From assembly GCA_017476305.1 (NCBI GenBank), contig JAFVAA010000647.1, forward strand, positions 1 to 7,790: a DNA stretch of 7,790 nt, given 5' to 3'. Shown piece after piece: positions 1 to 5,666 of this stretch. The stretch's first letter is position 1. Each line of letters starts with the position of its first letter. Below the pieces are notes generated by a model. That model searched no databases, was not told the origin of the DNA, and saw nothing but the letters and a program-made list of their open reading frames with translations. This DNA comes from Lachnospiraceae bacterium (GTDB taxonomy: Bacteria > Bacillota > Clostridia > Lachnospirales > Lachnospiraceae). The position numbers and the translations under genes were made by a program.

Positions 1-170
1 AAGGTGCGGTAAAATTCGGTGCATATGTAGCGGTTTTCCAGAGATTTTTGCCTCTGGTGCCTCCATATGTACCATGCGTCGCTATCAATCGGCGTGACTA
101 CGAGGTTTTTCTATAGTCCGACGATTTGGGAAAGTTATAATTGATATTTATGGATATTTATGTATTTTAA
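1..170. other. left-edge stretch without an assignable gene
   Basis: No gene can be assigned here. Three frames stay open against the window edge. A minus-strand ATG at 66 begins MEAPEAKISGKPLHM and is open for 22 codons to base 1. A second minus frame reads KNLVVTPIDSDAWYIW. A plus-strand frame ends at a TAG at 114-116. None has a convincing ribosome binding site, and without the flanking sequence I cannot choose between them. The stretch also holds a short inverted repeat (CCAGAG at 38-43 with CTCTGG at 52-57), a repeated CATATGTA (22-29 and 64-71), and a perfect tandem repeat of GATATTTATG (143-152 and 153-162). The stretch could be the boundary with the next gene or element to the left. 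Confidence 0.4.
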
Positions 171-198
171 GGGAACCGGAAACATAAGACCGGTTCCC
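171..198 (-). terminator. hairpin terminator candidate after the 113-residue gene
   Basis: A perfect 9-bp GC-rich inverted repeat, GGGAACCGG at 171-179 and CCGGTTCCC at 190-198, encloses a 10-nt loop. It lies 25 bases beyond the stop codon of the small helical protein gene, where a terminator for the leftward transcript is expected. The tail on the minus strand is TTAAAAT, which is a weak T tract. On the plus strand a TTTTT run follows only 10 bases after the stem. It may therefore act weakly, or on both strands. Confidence 0.6.
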
Positions 199-222
199 CC
201 TATCAGATTTTTCTATTAGTGA

Positions 223-564
223 CTACTTTTTAATTTTTGCAAGGATTTCTTCTATTTCCACGTTTTGGCGGAACATTCCAAGACCGTTCATCAGCAGAAT
301 ACCATCTATAAGACCTTGATAGTAAGCACGCTGTTCCTCATAAAAATGATAGGAAGCTGCCGCATCCAGATATTCTGAAATGTTTTTCCTGCAATCTTCC
401 GGGATTTTCTCCATGCTCTGTTCATACAATATTTCCGACTTGTGCATTTCTTTTTCTGCCGCATCACATTCCTCCAGCCGGATATAATGCTCCCTGCTGC
501 CCGTATCGTTTCTGAGGCTTTCAAATGCACCTGCCAATGTTTCATATACTTCATTCATATCCAT
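223..564 (-). CDS. small helical protein of unknown function (113 aa)
   Basis: This is a short, charged, probably all-helical protein with no signal peptide or membrane segment, so it is likely cytoplasmic. I do not recognise it firmly. The C-terminal block YYQGLIDGILLMNGLG (residues 81-96) resembles the ending of small helical domain-of-unknown-function proteins common in Lachnospiraceae (possibly the DUF6809 type, from memory and unverified). The open frame extends upstream to 735, but that extension runs through the preceding gene's end and its terminator. I therefore start at the ATG at 564, behind AAAGGTGG (575-568). The ATG two codons further on (558) has equally good spacing and may be the true start. 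The gene lies after the terminator at 627-665, so it probably has its own weak promoter or depends on read-through. Its link to the beta-lactam module is positional only. Confidence 0.7.
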   Translation of the reverse strand: MDMNEVYETLAGAFESLRNDTGSREHYIRLEECDAAEKEMHKSEILYEQSMEKIPEDCRKNISEYLDAAASYHFYEEQRAYYQGLIDGILLMNGLGMFRQNVEIEEILAKIKK

Positions 565-582
565 GATCCACCTTTCGTTATT

Positions 583-611
583 AGTATTACGCATATTTCC
601 ATTTTTATCAA
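583..611 (-). promoter_or_regulatory. weak promoter candidate for the 113-residue gene
   Basis: On the minus strand TTGATA (611-606) is followed after 17 bases by AATACT (588-583), a good -35 with a poor -10 (4 of 6 bases). It sits between the upstream terminator and the Shine-Dalgarno at 575-568, where a promoter would be needed. The predicted transcript start falls almost on the ribosome binding site, giving a very short leader, so this is tentative. Confidence 0.25.
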
Positions 612-626
612 CAGACTGCATGATAG

Positions 627-665
627 AAAAACAGCGGTCCGTACCTTCCTGTCTACGAACCGCTG
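627..665 (-). terminator. intrinsic terminator overlapping the end of the winged-helix gene
   Basis: Read on the minus strand, CAGCGGTTCGTA (665-654) pairs over 12 bp with TACGGACCGCTG (643-632). There is a single T/G position, which is a wobble in RNA, and the loop is 10 nt. Five T follow directly (631-627). This is a textbook Rho-independent terminator. The stem begins inside the last codons of the winged-helix gene, and its stop codon (655-653) lies at the top of the stem. It should end the transcript that starts at the blaI promoter. Confidence 0.88.
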
Positions 666-1072
666 CATATACTTTTATTGAACCGGTATCCTGACCCCCG
701 AACTGTCTGTATAAAAACGGGCTTTCCCGGTTCATCCTCCATTTTTGCCCGGATATGCCGAATATGTGTCACAATGATATTGCTGCATCCAGAATAGGGA
801 TCATCCCACACATGATTATAAATCTGCTCCTTACTGAATACTCTGCCCGGACTTTCTGCAAGCAGACAGAGGATTTCAAACTCTGTATGTGTAAAATCAA
901 TTTCCCTGCCGTTTTTCCTTACTGTCTGCCTCGCCTTATCAATTTCCAGACCTTGAAAATGCAAATTAGAATCTGTCATACGTCCTATCACATCAATCTC
1001 CGATTTATGCTCCAACGAAGCAAGCAATCTGTCGATCAGCTTTTCTTCTTTTTCATCCAATTTCAAGACCAT
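653..1072 (-). CDS. stand-alone OmpR/PhoB-type winged-helix DNA-binding protein (139 aa)
   Basis: Residues about 39-131 form a complete OmpR/PhoB winged-helix domain. The N-terminal strands are followed by FTHTEFEILCLLAESPGRVF (60-79), the recognition helix region SNIIVTHIRHIRAKM (97-111), and the wing VFIQTVRGSGYRF (119-131). The phospho-acceptor receiver domain that normally precedes it is absent. In its place is a roughly 30-residue charged helix (LDEKEEKLIDRLLASLEHK, from residue 5). The N-terminus looks designed rather than broken, since stand-alone proteins of this kind occur in clostridial accessory DNA (recalled knowledge). It presumably binds DNA without phosphorylation control. The ATG at 1072 is preceded at close range only by a weak GGGA; a strong GGAGGTGG lies 16 bases upstream. 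The stop codon lies in the terminator at 627-665, so this is the last gene of the blaI-blaR1 transcript. Its target is unknown. Confidence 0.85.
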   Translation of the reverse strand: MVLKLDEKEEKLIDRLLASLEHKSEIDVIGRMTDSNLHFQGLEIDKARQTVRKNGREIDFTHTEFEILCLLAESPGRVFSKEQIYNHVWDDPYSGCSNIIVTHIRHIRAKMEDEPGKPVFIQTVRGSGYRFNKSICSGS

Positions 1073-1110
1073 TATCGTCCCAAACAGACCACCTCCATTC
1101 GATATAACAT
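1072..1110 (-). other. possible 12-codon leader reading frame before the winged-helix gene
   Basis: In the 40-base gap after the 212-residue gene, an ATG at 1110 opens a frame of 12 codons (MLYRMEVVCLGR). Its TAA (1074-1072) overlaps the ATG of the winged-helix gene by one base, as TAATG. An internal ATG at 1098 is also in this frame. Such an overlap permits translational coupling and would make up for the poorly spaced Shine-Dalgarno. There is no other evidence that it is translated. Confidence 0.25.
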
Positions 1111-1112
1111 CC

Positions 1113-1751
1113 TTAAATCTTATGAATTTTCGTTCCTCTTTTCTTATATTGCTTTACAGTATCCTGTGTTACCGGTACAATACATAAACGTACACTTTCC
1201 CCATAAGCAAAATAGGGATATATGCCAATCGAAGCATTATAAAATAAATCGGTTGGGGGATTTCCGCTATCAAACCCCTGTTCATTCTGAAAAATATGCT
1301 TATATGCCAATTTGTTCAGTTCTTTATAAAGCCTTACAAGCTCTTTCTTTTCCTTATTTGGAAAGAACACACATAAAGTATAAAAACACATCTCCTCATA
1401 CTTCTCATACATTTCGTCTGAATAACTGTGATCATCAAAATTCACAGTCAGTTCCCGTATTTGTTTCTCATTTTCCATAGTAAATATTGTAATCGTGGGC
1501 AAAGTACAGATTTTCTTATCCGCAGTAAATTCATAGTGCACTTCATCCTTATGTTTGCCAAAATCTTGTATATAACAATACCATTCCGTACATGGTCCCA
1601 AATAATCTGCCTGCATATCCAGCCTGTAATACGAATTATATGACCTTATAAAATCGTCAATCGAAATGGAAAAAACGGGTTTACCATCTATATCCTTGTC
1701 ACATGATATGTCTAAAATATCCGGTACCTTCGTTCCTTGTTCCTTTTTCAC
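1113..1751 (-). CDS. protein of unknown function, probable extracytoplasmic domain (212 aa)
   Basis: I do not recognise this family. It is rich in Tyr, Phe and Trp with mixed alpha/beta character. The central block, from about residue 70 to 130, includes EFTADKKICTLPTITIF (74-90), ELTVNFDDHSYSDEMYEKYE (100-119) and a Cys/Phe-rich strand (122-130). A helical segment (134-150) and a C-terminal SIGIYPYFAYGESVRLCIVP (174-193) follow. The frame has a GTG start at 1751 with only a loose GGTGGGTG upstream and no signal peptide. The same frame continues upstream, across one ATA and one TAG codon, into the membrane microprotein at 1755-1907. The natural product may therefore be a membrane-anchored 264-residue protein interrupted by an amber codon, or this may be a separate protein translated by reinitiation. 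It lies between blaR1 and the winged-helix gene in the same transcript, which suggests an accessory role in envelope stress, but that is inference. Confidence 0.65.
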   Translation of the reverse strand: MKKEQGTKVPDILDISCDKDIDGKPVFSISIDDFIRSYNSYYRLDMQADYLGPCTEWYCYIQDFGKHKDEVHYEFTADKKICTLPTITIFTMENEKQIRELTVNFDDHSYSDEMYEKYEEMCFYTLCVFFPNKEKKELVRLYKELNKLAYKHIFQNEQGFDSGNPPTDLFYNASIGIYPYFAYGESVRLCIVPVTQDTVKQYKKRGTKIHKI

Positions 1752-1754
1752 TAT

Positions 1755-1907
1755 CTATTCACCCACCGTCTGGTCAATTTTTTCATCTTTACTTTCGACC
1801 AGAGCATCTCCCCATGATCTTACCCACAAAAATACCCATGTCCATAGGACAATCACACCAATAATGCAAGTGGCACTTATAACACCTATTTTTCCTATCT
1901 TTTTCAT
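1755..1907 (-). CDS. 50-residue membrane microprotein coupled to blaR1
   Basis: This is a short gene starting MKKIGKIGVI. One hydrophobic membrane segment spans about residues 7-29 (VISATCIIGVIVLWTWVFLW, from residue 9), followed by a charged tail (ESKDEKIDQTVGE, 38-50). Positive charges at the N-terminus predict the tail outside the cell. Its ATG (1907-1905) overlaps the TGA of blaR1 (1906-1904) as ATGA, the classic arrangement for translational coupling, and AGGAG lies 11 bases upstream. After its TAG (1757-1755) the same frame resumes as the 212-residue protein. The segment therefore looks like the anchor and linker of a larger protein as much as a microprotein of its own. I know of no family match. 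Confidence 0.6.
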   Translation of the reverse strand: MKKIGKIGVISATCIIGVIVLWTWVFLWVRSWGDALVESKDEKIDQTVGE

Positions 1908-3739
1908 ATAACAAGAAGCTCCTGCAAAATTTCTCTGGTAATCCAGGCTGCCGTACTTCCATCAGCACCATCTTCACTATGGATATTCGTACAGAAGTAG
2001 TAAACTGATCCGGATTTTTCTACAAATCCAACAAACCAGCCATTTACATTTTTTTCTTCTACCTTGCCTGTTCCCGTCTTTCCATATAGACAAAAATCTC
2101 TCTCTTTTTTCAGAAGCAACGTGTTCTTCACGAATTCCACATTGTTTTCCGAAAAAGAAAATTCATTCCTGTATAATTTTCTTAACATCTCCACCTGCTC
2201 TATCGGTGAAATTTTCAAACTTCCATCCAGCCAGTAAAGCGACAGATCATCCCCAATCTCCTGATTGCCATATCCTATCCTCCGAAAAAACTTTAAGGTG
2301 TTTTCTTTCCCTGCTTTTTTATCAATCTCCTGAAAATACCAATTTACAGAATCATTCATTGCACTTCGTAACGTCTGGTCCCTCTCCCATGTCTCAAAAG
2401 GATAGTTTTGGCCGTTCCATTCCATTCCAGAGTTTTCTTCTGATATGAAACGATATTCTAATCCCATCAGTGCATCGTATATTTTATAAGTAGAGTCCGG
2501 ATCGACTCTTTTCTTTGCCTGCTCTTCATCATAGATCGTGTACTCAGCCCTGCTTTCATCATAAAGAACAAAGCTGCCTTCAAATCCCTCAAACTTATTT
2601 TCTAAATTTACCTCTCTGATCTGATTCCCTCCTGCCATAAAATCATATCTATTGTTTCCGTTTACTGCTGCCTGCATTGGACTTGTCTGCATAGCACTAA
2701 AGTTCATGAATAGAAAAGTCAGAGCCAGAAAAACCAATACCAATGAAGTCACAAAAAAGCCAAGTCTTTTCTGCATGGCAGGTCTTCTCCCAAATGCCGC
2801 AATTTCTGTTATCCTTCTCCGGGTATGCTTTATTTCTCCGCCCATACCAAGACCAACAGAAAAACCAAAGTTTTTTCTGTTCCTGGTAACCTTTAAGAGC
2901 GTATTTCCGTAATCCGCATATTCCTCCTTTTCGAGTAAAGCAAGAACACCGGAATCACACGCAACTTCCCGTTCCAGACGGATTTTTCCTGCCGCAATCC
3001 ATACAAACGGATTAAACCAATAGACCACTACAAAAATGCACATCATATAATTTGATAAAGCATCTTTATATTTGCAATGGATCAGCTCATGTAGCATCAT
3101 ATAACGGATTTCTTCTTCTTCCATTTTCACAGGGAAAGAAAGCGGAAACAGGACCATCGGCTTAATCACTCCGACCGATACCGGTGTTTTCAGATTGATG
3201 GTTGTCCGCACCGGTATCTGTTTTTTTATCTGTACCGTATCCATGCATCCCCGGTATATCATAAGCAGCTTCTTATCTTCCACTGATAAAGAAGATATTC
3301 TTAAACGGTACAAAAGGTAATCCGAAAAAAGAAACCGCACGAAAAATATCCCTGCACCAGTCAGCCAGACCACACATAGCATCCCTGCCACTCCCCAGGT
3401 TCTCCTGTCTGATATAGATATTGCATTACTGTTGATACCGGTCAGATTTTCTTTTCCTGATAAAGCGAAAGCATTTGAAATTCTGGTGATCCCTCTCCCT
3501 GCATCCTGTATATATTCCTTCATTCCAAACACATCCATGAACGAAAGGAAATCAAAAGAACAGATCCCACTCATGCAAAGAAATGGCATCAAAAATAATG
3601 GAAAAACACATTTCCAAAGATTAAAACGTTGCCGGCCGTAAAGCCGTTTATACCATATTTTTTCTGCCAGCAAAAACAAACCGATAAATACACTGATAAA
3701 AATATTGCCGACTAAAAATATCATAAAATATTCTTCCAT
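1904..3739 (-). CDS. blaR1: BlaR1/MecR1 beta-lactam sensor and signal transducer (M56 metallopeptidase plus penicillin-binding sensor domain)
   Basis: This membrane receptor senses beta-lactams outside the cell and triggers loss of the BlaI repressor inside it. Hydrophobic segments lie near residues 5-25, 41-60, 116-137, 228-250 and 327-347. The M56 zinc protease site is HELIH (217-221), with Glu258 and Asp262 in EREVACD. The 37-residue spacing from His221 to Glu258 matches staphylococcal BlaR1 as I recall it. An RRR (307-309) lies where BlaR1 self-cleaves between two arginines, so it is a candidate site. The outer domain, from about 370 to 611, has all three class D beta-lactamase-like motifs: STYK with acylatable Ser416 and Lys419, SVN (464-466) in MNDSVNWYFQ, and KTGT (554-557). 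At 611 residues it is slightly longer than the staphylococcal protein and appears intact. AAGGAG seven bases before the ATG fixes the start. A perfect hairpin lies just upstream, and the stop overlaps the next gene as ATGA. Confidence 0.95.
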   Translation of the reverse strand: MEEYFMIFLVGNIFISVFIGLFLLAEKIWYKRLYGRQRFNLWKCVFPLFLMPFLCMSGICSFDFLSFMDVFGMKEYIQDAGRGITRISNAFALSGKENLTGINSNAISISDRRTWGVAGMLCVVWLTGAGIFFVRFLFSDYLLYRLRISSLSVEDKKLLMIYRGCMDTVQIKKQIPVRTTINLKTPVSVGVIKPMVLFPLSFPVKMEEEEIRYMMLHELIHCKYKDALSNYMMCIFVVVYWFNPFVWIAAGKIRLEREVACDSGVLALLEKEEYADYGNTLLKVTRNRKNFGFSVGLGMGGEIKHTRRRITEIAAFGRRPAMQKRLGFFVTSLVLVFLALTFLFMNFSAMQTSPMQAAVNGNNRYDFMAGGNQIREVNLENKFEGFEGSFVLYDESRAEYTIYDEEQAKKRVDPDSTYKIYDALMGLEYRFISEENSGMEWNGQNYPFETWERDQTLRSAMNDSVNWYFQEIDKKAGKENTLKFFRRIGYGNQEIGDDLSLYWLDGSLKISPIEQVEMLRKLYRNEFSFSENNVEFVKNTLLLKKERDFCLYGKTGTGKVEEKNVNGWFVGFVEKSGSVYYFCTNIHSEDGADGSTAAWITREILQELLVI

Positions 3740-3752
3740 GCAGTTTCTCCTT

Positions 3753-3792
3753 ATTCCAAAGGAATCTTTGGAAACGAAGATTCCTTTGGAAT
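3753..3792 (-). repeat. perfect 16-bp inverted repeat between blaI and blaR1
   Basis: ATTCCAAAGGAATCTT (3753-3768) and its exact reverse complement (3777-3792) enclose an 8-nt loop. Each arm is itself dyad-symmetric (ATTCC-N3-GGAAT), so the site holds four related half-sites. No T tract follows on either strand, so it is not a standard terminator. In the mRNA the hairpin ends four bases before the AAGGAG of blaR1. It could tune translation of the receptor relative to the repressor, protect an mRNA end, or be a DNA-binding site. It does not match the TACA/TGTA BlaI operator. Confidence 0.85.
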
Positions 3793-3812
3793 CCCTGATG
3801 CAAGTTATTTAT

Positions 3813-4193
3813 TTACAGTACCCTGTGTTCTGATAAGATTTTCTGCAATTCAGAAAAATCTTTTTCAGAAAGCCCGCCGTTTTCAGCATAAGCCGATAGC
3901 ATTTCCGAAATATTGCCACCAAAAAAACGTCCTAAAAAGTGTCTGCTCTCCTGCATGATATACGCATCTTCGTCCACAAGCGGTGTGTAGACAAACATCC
4001 TTCCATCTTTTTCATAAGTTAAAGCTCCTTTATTTACAAGCCGTTTGATCAAGGTATGTATCGTTTTCACACCCCAATCAGTCTGTTTCCTTAAATGTTC
4101 CGTTATCTCATTTGTACTGATCGGTGCGTACTTCCATACAATCTGCATCACCTTAAATTCTGATTCACTGATCTGCGGTAGTTGTTTCATCAT
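3813..4193 (-). CDS. blaI: BlaI/MecI-family transcriptional repressor
   Basis: This 126-residue protein has the usual length and layout of the family. An N-terminal winged helix-turn-helix spans residues about 7-71 (SESEFKVMQIVWKYAPIST at 9-27; TIHTLIKRLVNKGALTY at 44-60 as the recognition helix and strand region; then the wing DGRMFVYTPLV). A C-terminal helical dimerisation region runs from about 75 to 123. Family members bind TACA/TGTA dyads as dimers and are inactivated by cleavage after BlaR1 signalling. The staphylococcal cleavage bond Asn101-Phe102 aligns here with Ala101-Tyr102. GGGAGGA lies just upstream of tandem ATG codons at 4193 and 4190; either may be used. A dyad over the gene's own promoter indicates autoregulation, and blaR1 follows 73 bases downstream in the same transcript. 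Confidence 0.95.
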   Translation of the reverse strand: MMKQLPQISESEFKVMQIVWKYAPISTNEITEHLRKQTDWGVKTIHTLIKRLVNKGALTYEKDGRMFVYTPLVDEDAYIMQESRHFLGRFFGGNISEMLSAYAENGGLSEKDFSELQKILSEHRVL

Positions 4194-4229
4194 ATCGTCC
4201 TCCCAAAATGTATATAGACCATTCTTTTC

Positions 4230-4241
4230 TTACATTTGTAA
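4230..4241 (-). promoter_or_regulatory. BlaI/MecI-type operator over the blaI transcript start
   Basis: TTACAAATGTAA, read on the minus strand, is a perfect dyad of TTACA and TGTAA around two bases, the motif known for BlaI and MecI. It lies just downstream of the -10 box and should cover the transcript start, so a bound repressor would block initiation of blaI-blaR1. I found no second full dyad next to it, only a TACA half-site nearer the gene. Confidence 0.85.
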
Positions 4242-4245
4242 TAAT

Positions 4246-4274
4246 ATTATAATATCAGAACAGTATAAAGTCAA
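4246..4274 (-). promoter_or_regulatory. sigma-A promoter of the blaI-blaR1 operon
   Basis: TTGACT (4274-4269) and TATAAT (4251-4246) are separated by exactly 17 bases, a near-consensus vegetative promoter pointing left into blaI. The -35 box overlaps the stop codon of the lipoprotein gene. No terminator is visible between the lipoprotein gene and blaI, so blaI may also be reached by read-through. Confidence 0.9.
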
Positions 4275-5554
4275 TAATCTTCCTTTTTCTTGCCTAAACG
4301 ATACTGATATTCTGGAAGGGATACGTATCCTTTGCCTTTCATACGATTGCCTATGAATTGTATGTGACCATCTTCCAATACCCTGATCTTCACAACATGA
4401 CTAAACACCTTATCATCATACAAAGATTCACAGACTGCATCTACCGTTAGTTCTAAACTTCCATCTTCACAGTTCCGTATTTCTGTTATTTCCGGTATGG
4501 ACTGGTACACGAAGCTCAAAGTATAATTAAAACACCCTAGCCGACACCAAAGATAACCCTTTTTCTTTTTATCAAATACTGCATACTTTCTGATCTGTTC
4601 ATGCGAAACAGGAAGATAGGAAGAAATAAGGGCCTCAAATTCCTTCTTCTCCATCCATTCCTTATTTTCCGGAAGCACAAGTTGTTTCTTATATTCTATC
4701 TGATATAAAAATTCATATAGGGCATTGTAATCAATGTTTTGTATATGTTCTTCATCCCAATTGCTGCAAAAAAGATTGTTCCCCTGATACCCGATCGGTA
4801 TCAGATACTTTTCAGCAAATGCAAGGTATTTTTTCTTCTGCCTTTTCACACGGAACATACAGCAGCCATCTACCATCTCCGTCACTTCGGGATACTCCGG
4901 CACACACAATTCATAGAGGAACCACCCCTTCCTGGTATAATCCCACCTCTTTATCCTGTTATAAGAAATGGTCGTAAGCTCAGGCTCTCCTTCCTCATTC
5001 CAAATACAGTTTGAATACAAAACATATAAATCAGAACCATCATAATGAAAGGTTTCCCTTGAGATGCCCCCATCCTCATGAAGTTCACACACACTTATCT
5101 TAGAACGATTTCCTTTTTTGATTTCCTTCAGAAAAGAATCCATCTGCTTCCATTTCCACATGCCGGTATATAACTTGAAATATGCCGGTGTTCCATCTTC
5201 CGATATGACATTTAGCATCTTCTCTGCTATTTTATCCGTTAAAATCATGTTCCCATAAGCATCCGGTCTGCATTTTCTATAAAGAGTTTCCGTCTTTTTT
5301 AATATATCTACTATGATATTTTTTTCTTCGTTCCAGACCGTACTGTCAACAGGCAGATTATATCCTTTCTCCAGGACAGATTTATCTTCTGTCACTTCAT
5401 CTGTGATTTCAGTTTCCTCCATCTCCGATATTCCTGCCTGCTCCTGTATTTTTTCTTTTCTTTCATTCACAACACTTTTGTCCACCTGCCCACTACAGCC
5501 AGAAAAGCATATTAAAGCCAAGATAGCTGCCATTCCATATTTTCGCCACATCAT
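4271..5554 (-). CDS. lipoprotein of unknown function
   Basis: This 427-residue protein has a lipoprotein signal. A short basic start (MMWRKYG) and hydrophobic segment are followed by FSGC, giving a lipid-bearing Cys20. Phe at the -3 position is less usual than Leu. An acidic, disordered-looking linker (residues 24-63) follows, then a globular part. Conspicuous segments are WDYTRKGWFLYELCVPEYPE (204-223), YQGNNLFCSNWD (256-267), YLPVSHEQIRKYAVFD (313-328) and a C-terminal PEYQYRL (414-420). The layout resembles a lipoprotein family of Lachnospiraceae that I remember as DUF6070; this is recall, not a search. It should sit on the outer face of the membrane. GGAGG (5563-5559) is four bases from the first ATG and seven from the second (5551), so the second may be used. 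The gene follows the PBP across a long hairpin, and its 3' end carries the -35 box of the blaI promoter. Confidence 0.85.
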   Translation of the reverse strand: MMWRKYGMAAILALICFSGCSGQVDKSVVNERKEKIQEQAGISEMEETEITDEVTEDKSVLEKGYNLPVDSTVWNEEKNIIVDILKKTETLYRKCRPDAYGNMILTDKIAEKMLNVISEDGTPAYFKLYTGMWKWKQMDSFLKEIKKGNRSKISVCELHEDGGISRETFHYDGSDLYVLYSNCIWNEEGEPELTTISYNRIKRWDYTRKGWFLYELCVPEYPEVTEMVDGCCMFRVKRQKKKYLAFAEKYLIPIGYQGNNLFCSNWDEEHIQNIDYNALYEFLYQIEYKKQLVLPENKEWMEKKEFEALISSYLPVSHEQIRKYAVFDKKKKGYLWCRLGCFNYTLSFVYQSIPEITEIRNCEDGSLELTVDAVCESLYDDKVFSHVVKIRVLEDGHIQFIGNRMKGKGYVSLPEYQYRLGKKKEDY

Positions 5555-5568
5555 TATTCCTCCAGATC

Positions 5569-5666
5569 AAAAACTCATAGACAGTAACATTTTCCAATCA
5601 TTCTGGCATATAATGCGTGATTAGGCATCATACACCAGAATGATGGAAAATCTAACTGTCCATGAG
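5569..5666 (-). terminator. 93-nt inverted repeat with T tract between the PBP and lipoprotein genes
   Basis: The bases 5666 to 5574, read on the minus strand, fold on themselves. CTCATGGACAGT (5666-5655) pairs with ACTGTCTATGAG (5585-5574). After two mismatches and one bulge the stem continues through TTTTCC and TCATTCTGG to an 8-nt loop (5624-5617). Several T/G positions would be G-U pairs in RNA, giving a stem of about 40 bp. Five T (5573-5569) follow immediately. The PBP stop codon (5654-5652) lies within the first arm. The form suggests a terminator or attenuator that limits lipoprotein expression relative to the PBP. A derelict miniature element is an alternative. Confidence 0.7.

Noticed and set aside
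143..162. CRISPR or iteron array
   Set aside because: There are only two copies of a 10-bp AT-rich unit, with no spacers and no associated genes.
565..735. Upstream extension of the 113-residue gene to an ATG at 735
   Set aside because: The extension overlaps the winged-helix coding end and a strong terminator, and a good Shine-Dalgarno precedes the inner ATG codons at 564 and 558.
755..1480. 241-codon plus-strand open frame
   Set aside because: It runs antisense to the winged-helix and 212-residue genes, has a low-complexity composition and no ribosome binding site.
1789..1977. 62-codon minus-strand frame across the blaR1 end
   Set aside because: It overlaps the blaR1 sensor C-terminus in another frame and has no start signal. 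The microprotein at 1755-1907 explains the same region better.
1904..3739. Truncated or sensor-less M56 protein, as often found beside BlaI homologues
   Set aside because: The STYK, SVN and KTGT motifs are all present in order in the outer domain, so this is a complete receptor.
1904..3739. A class D beta-lactamase encoded by the C-terminal half of the 611-codon frame
   Set aside because: The domain is fused to an M56 membrane protease in one uninterrupted frame, with no internal start or signal peptide evident. This is the BlaR1 sensor architecture.
3753..3792. Intrinsic terminator between blaI and blaR1
   Set aside because: No T tract follows on either strand, and the ribosome binding site of blaR1 lies immediately after the stem.
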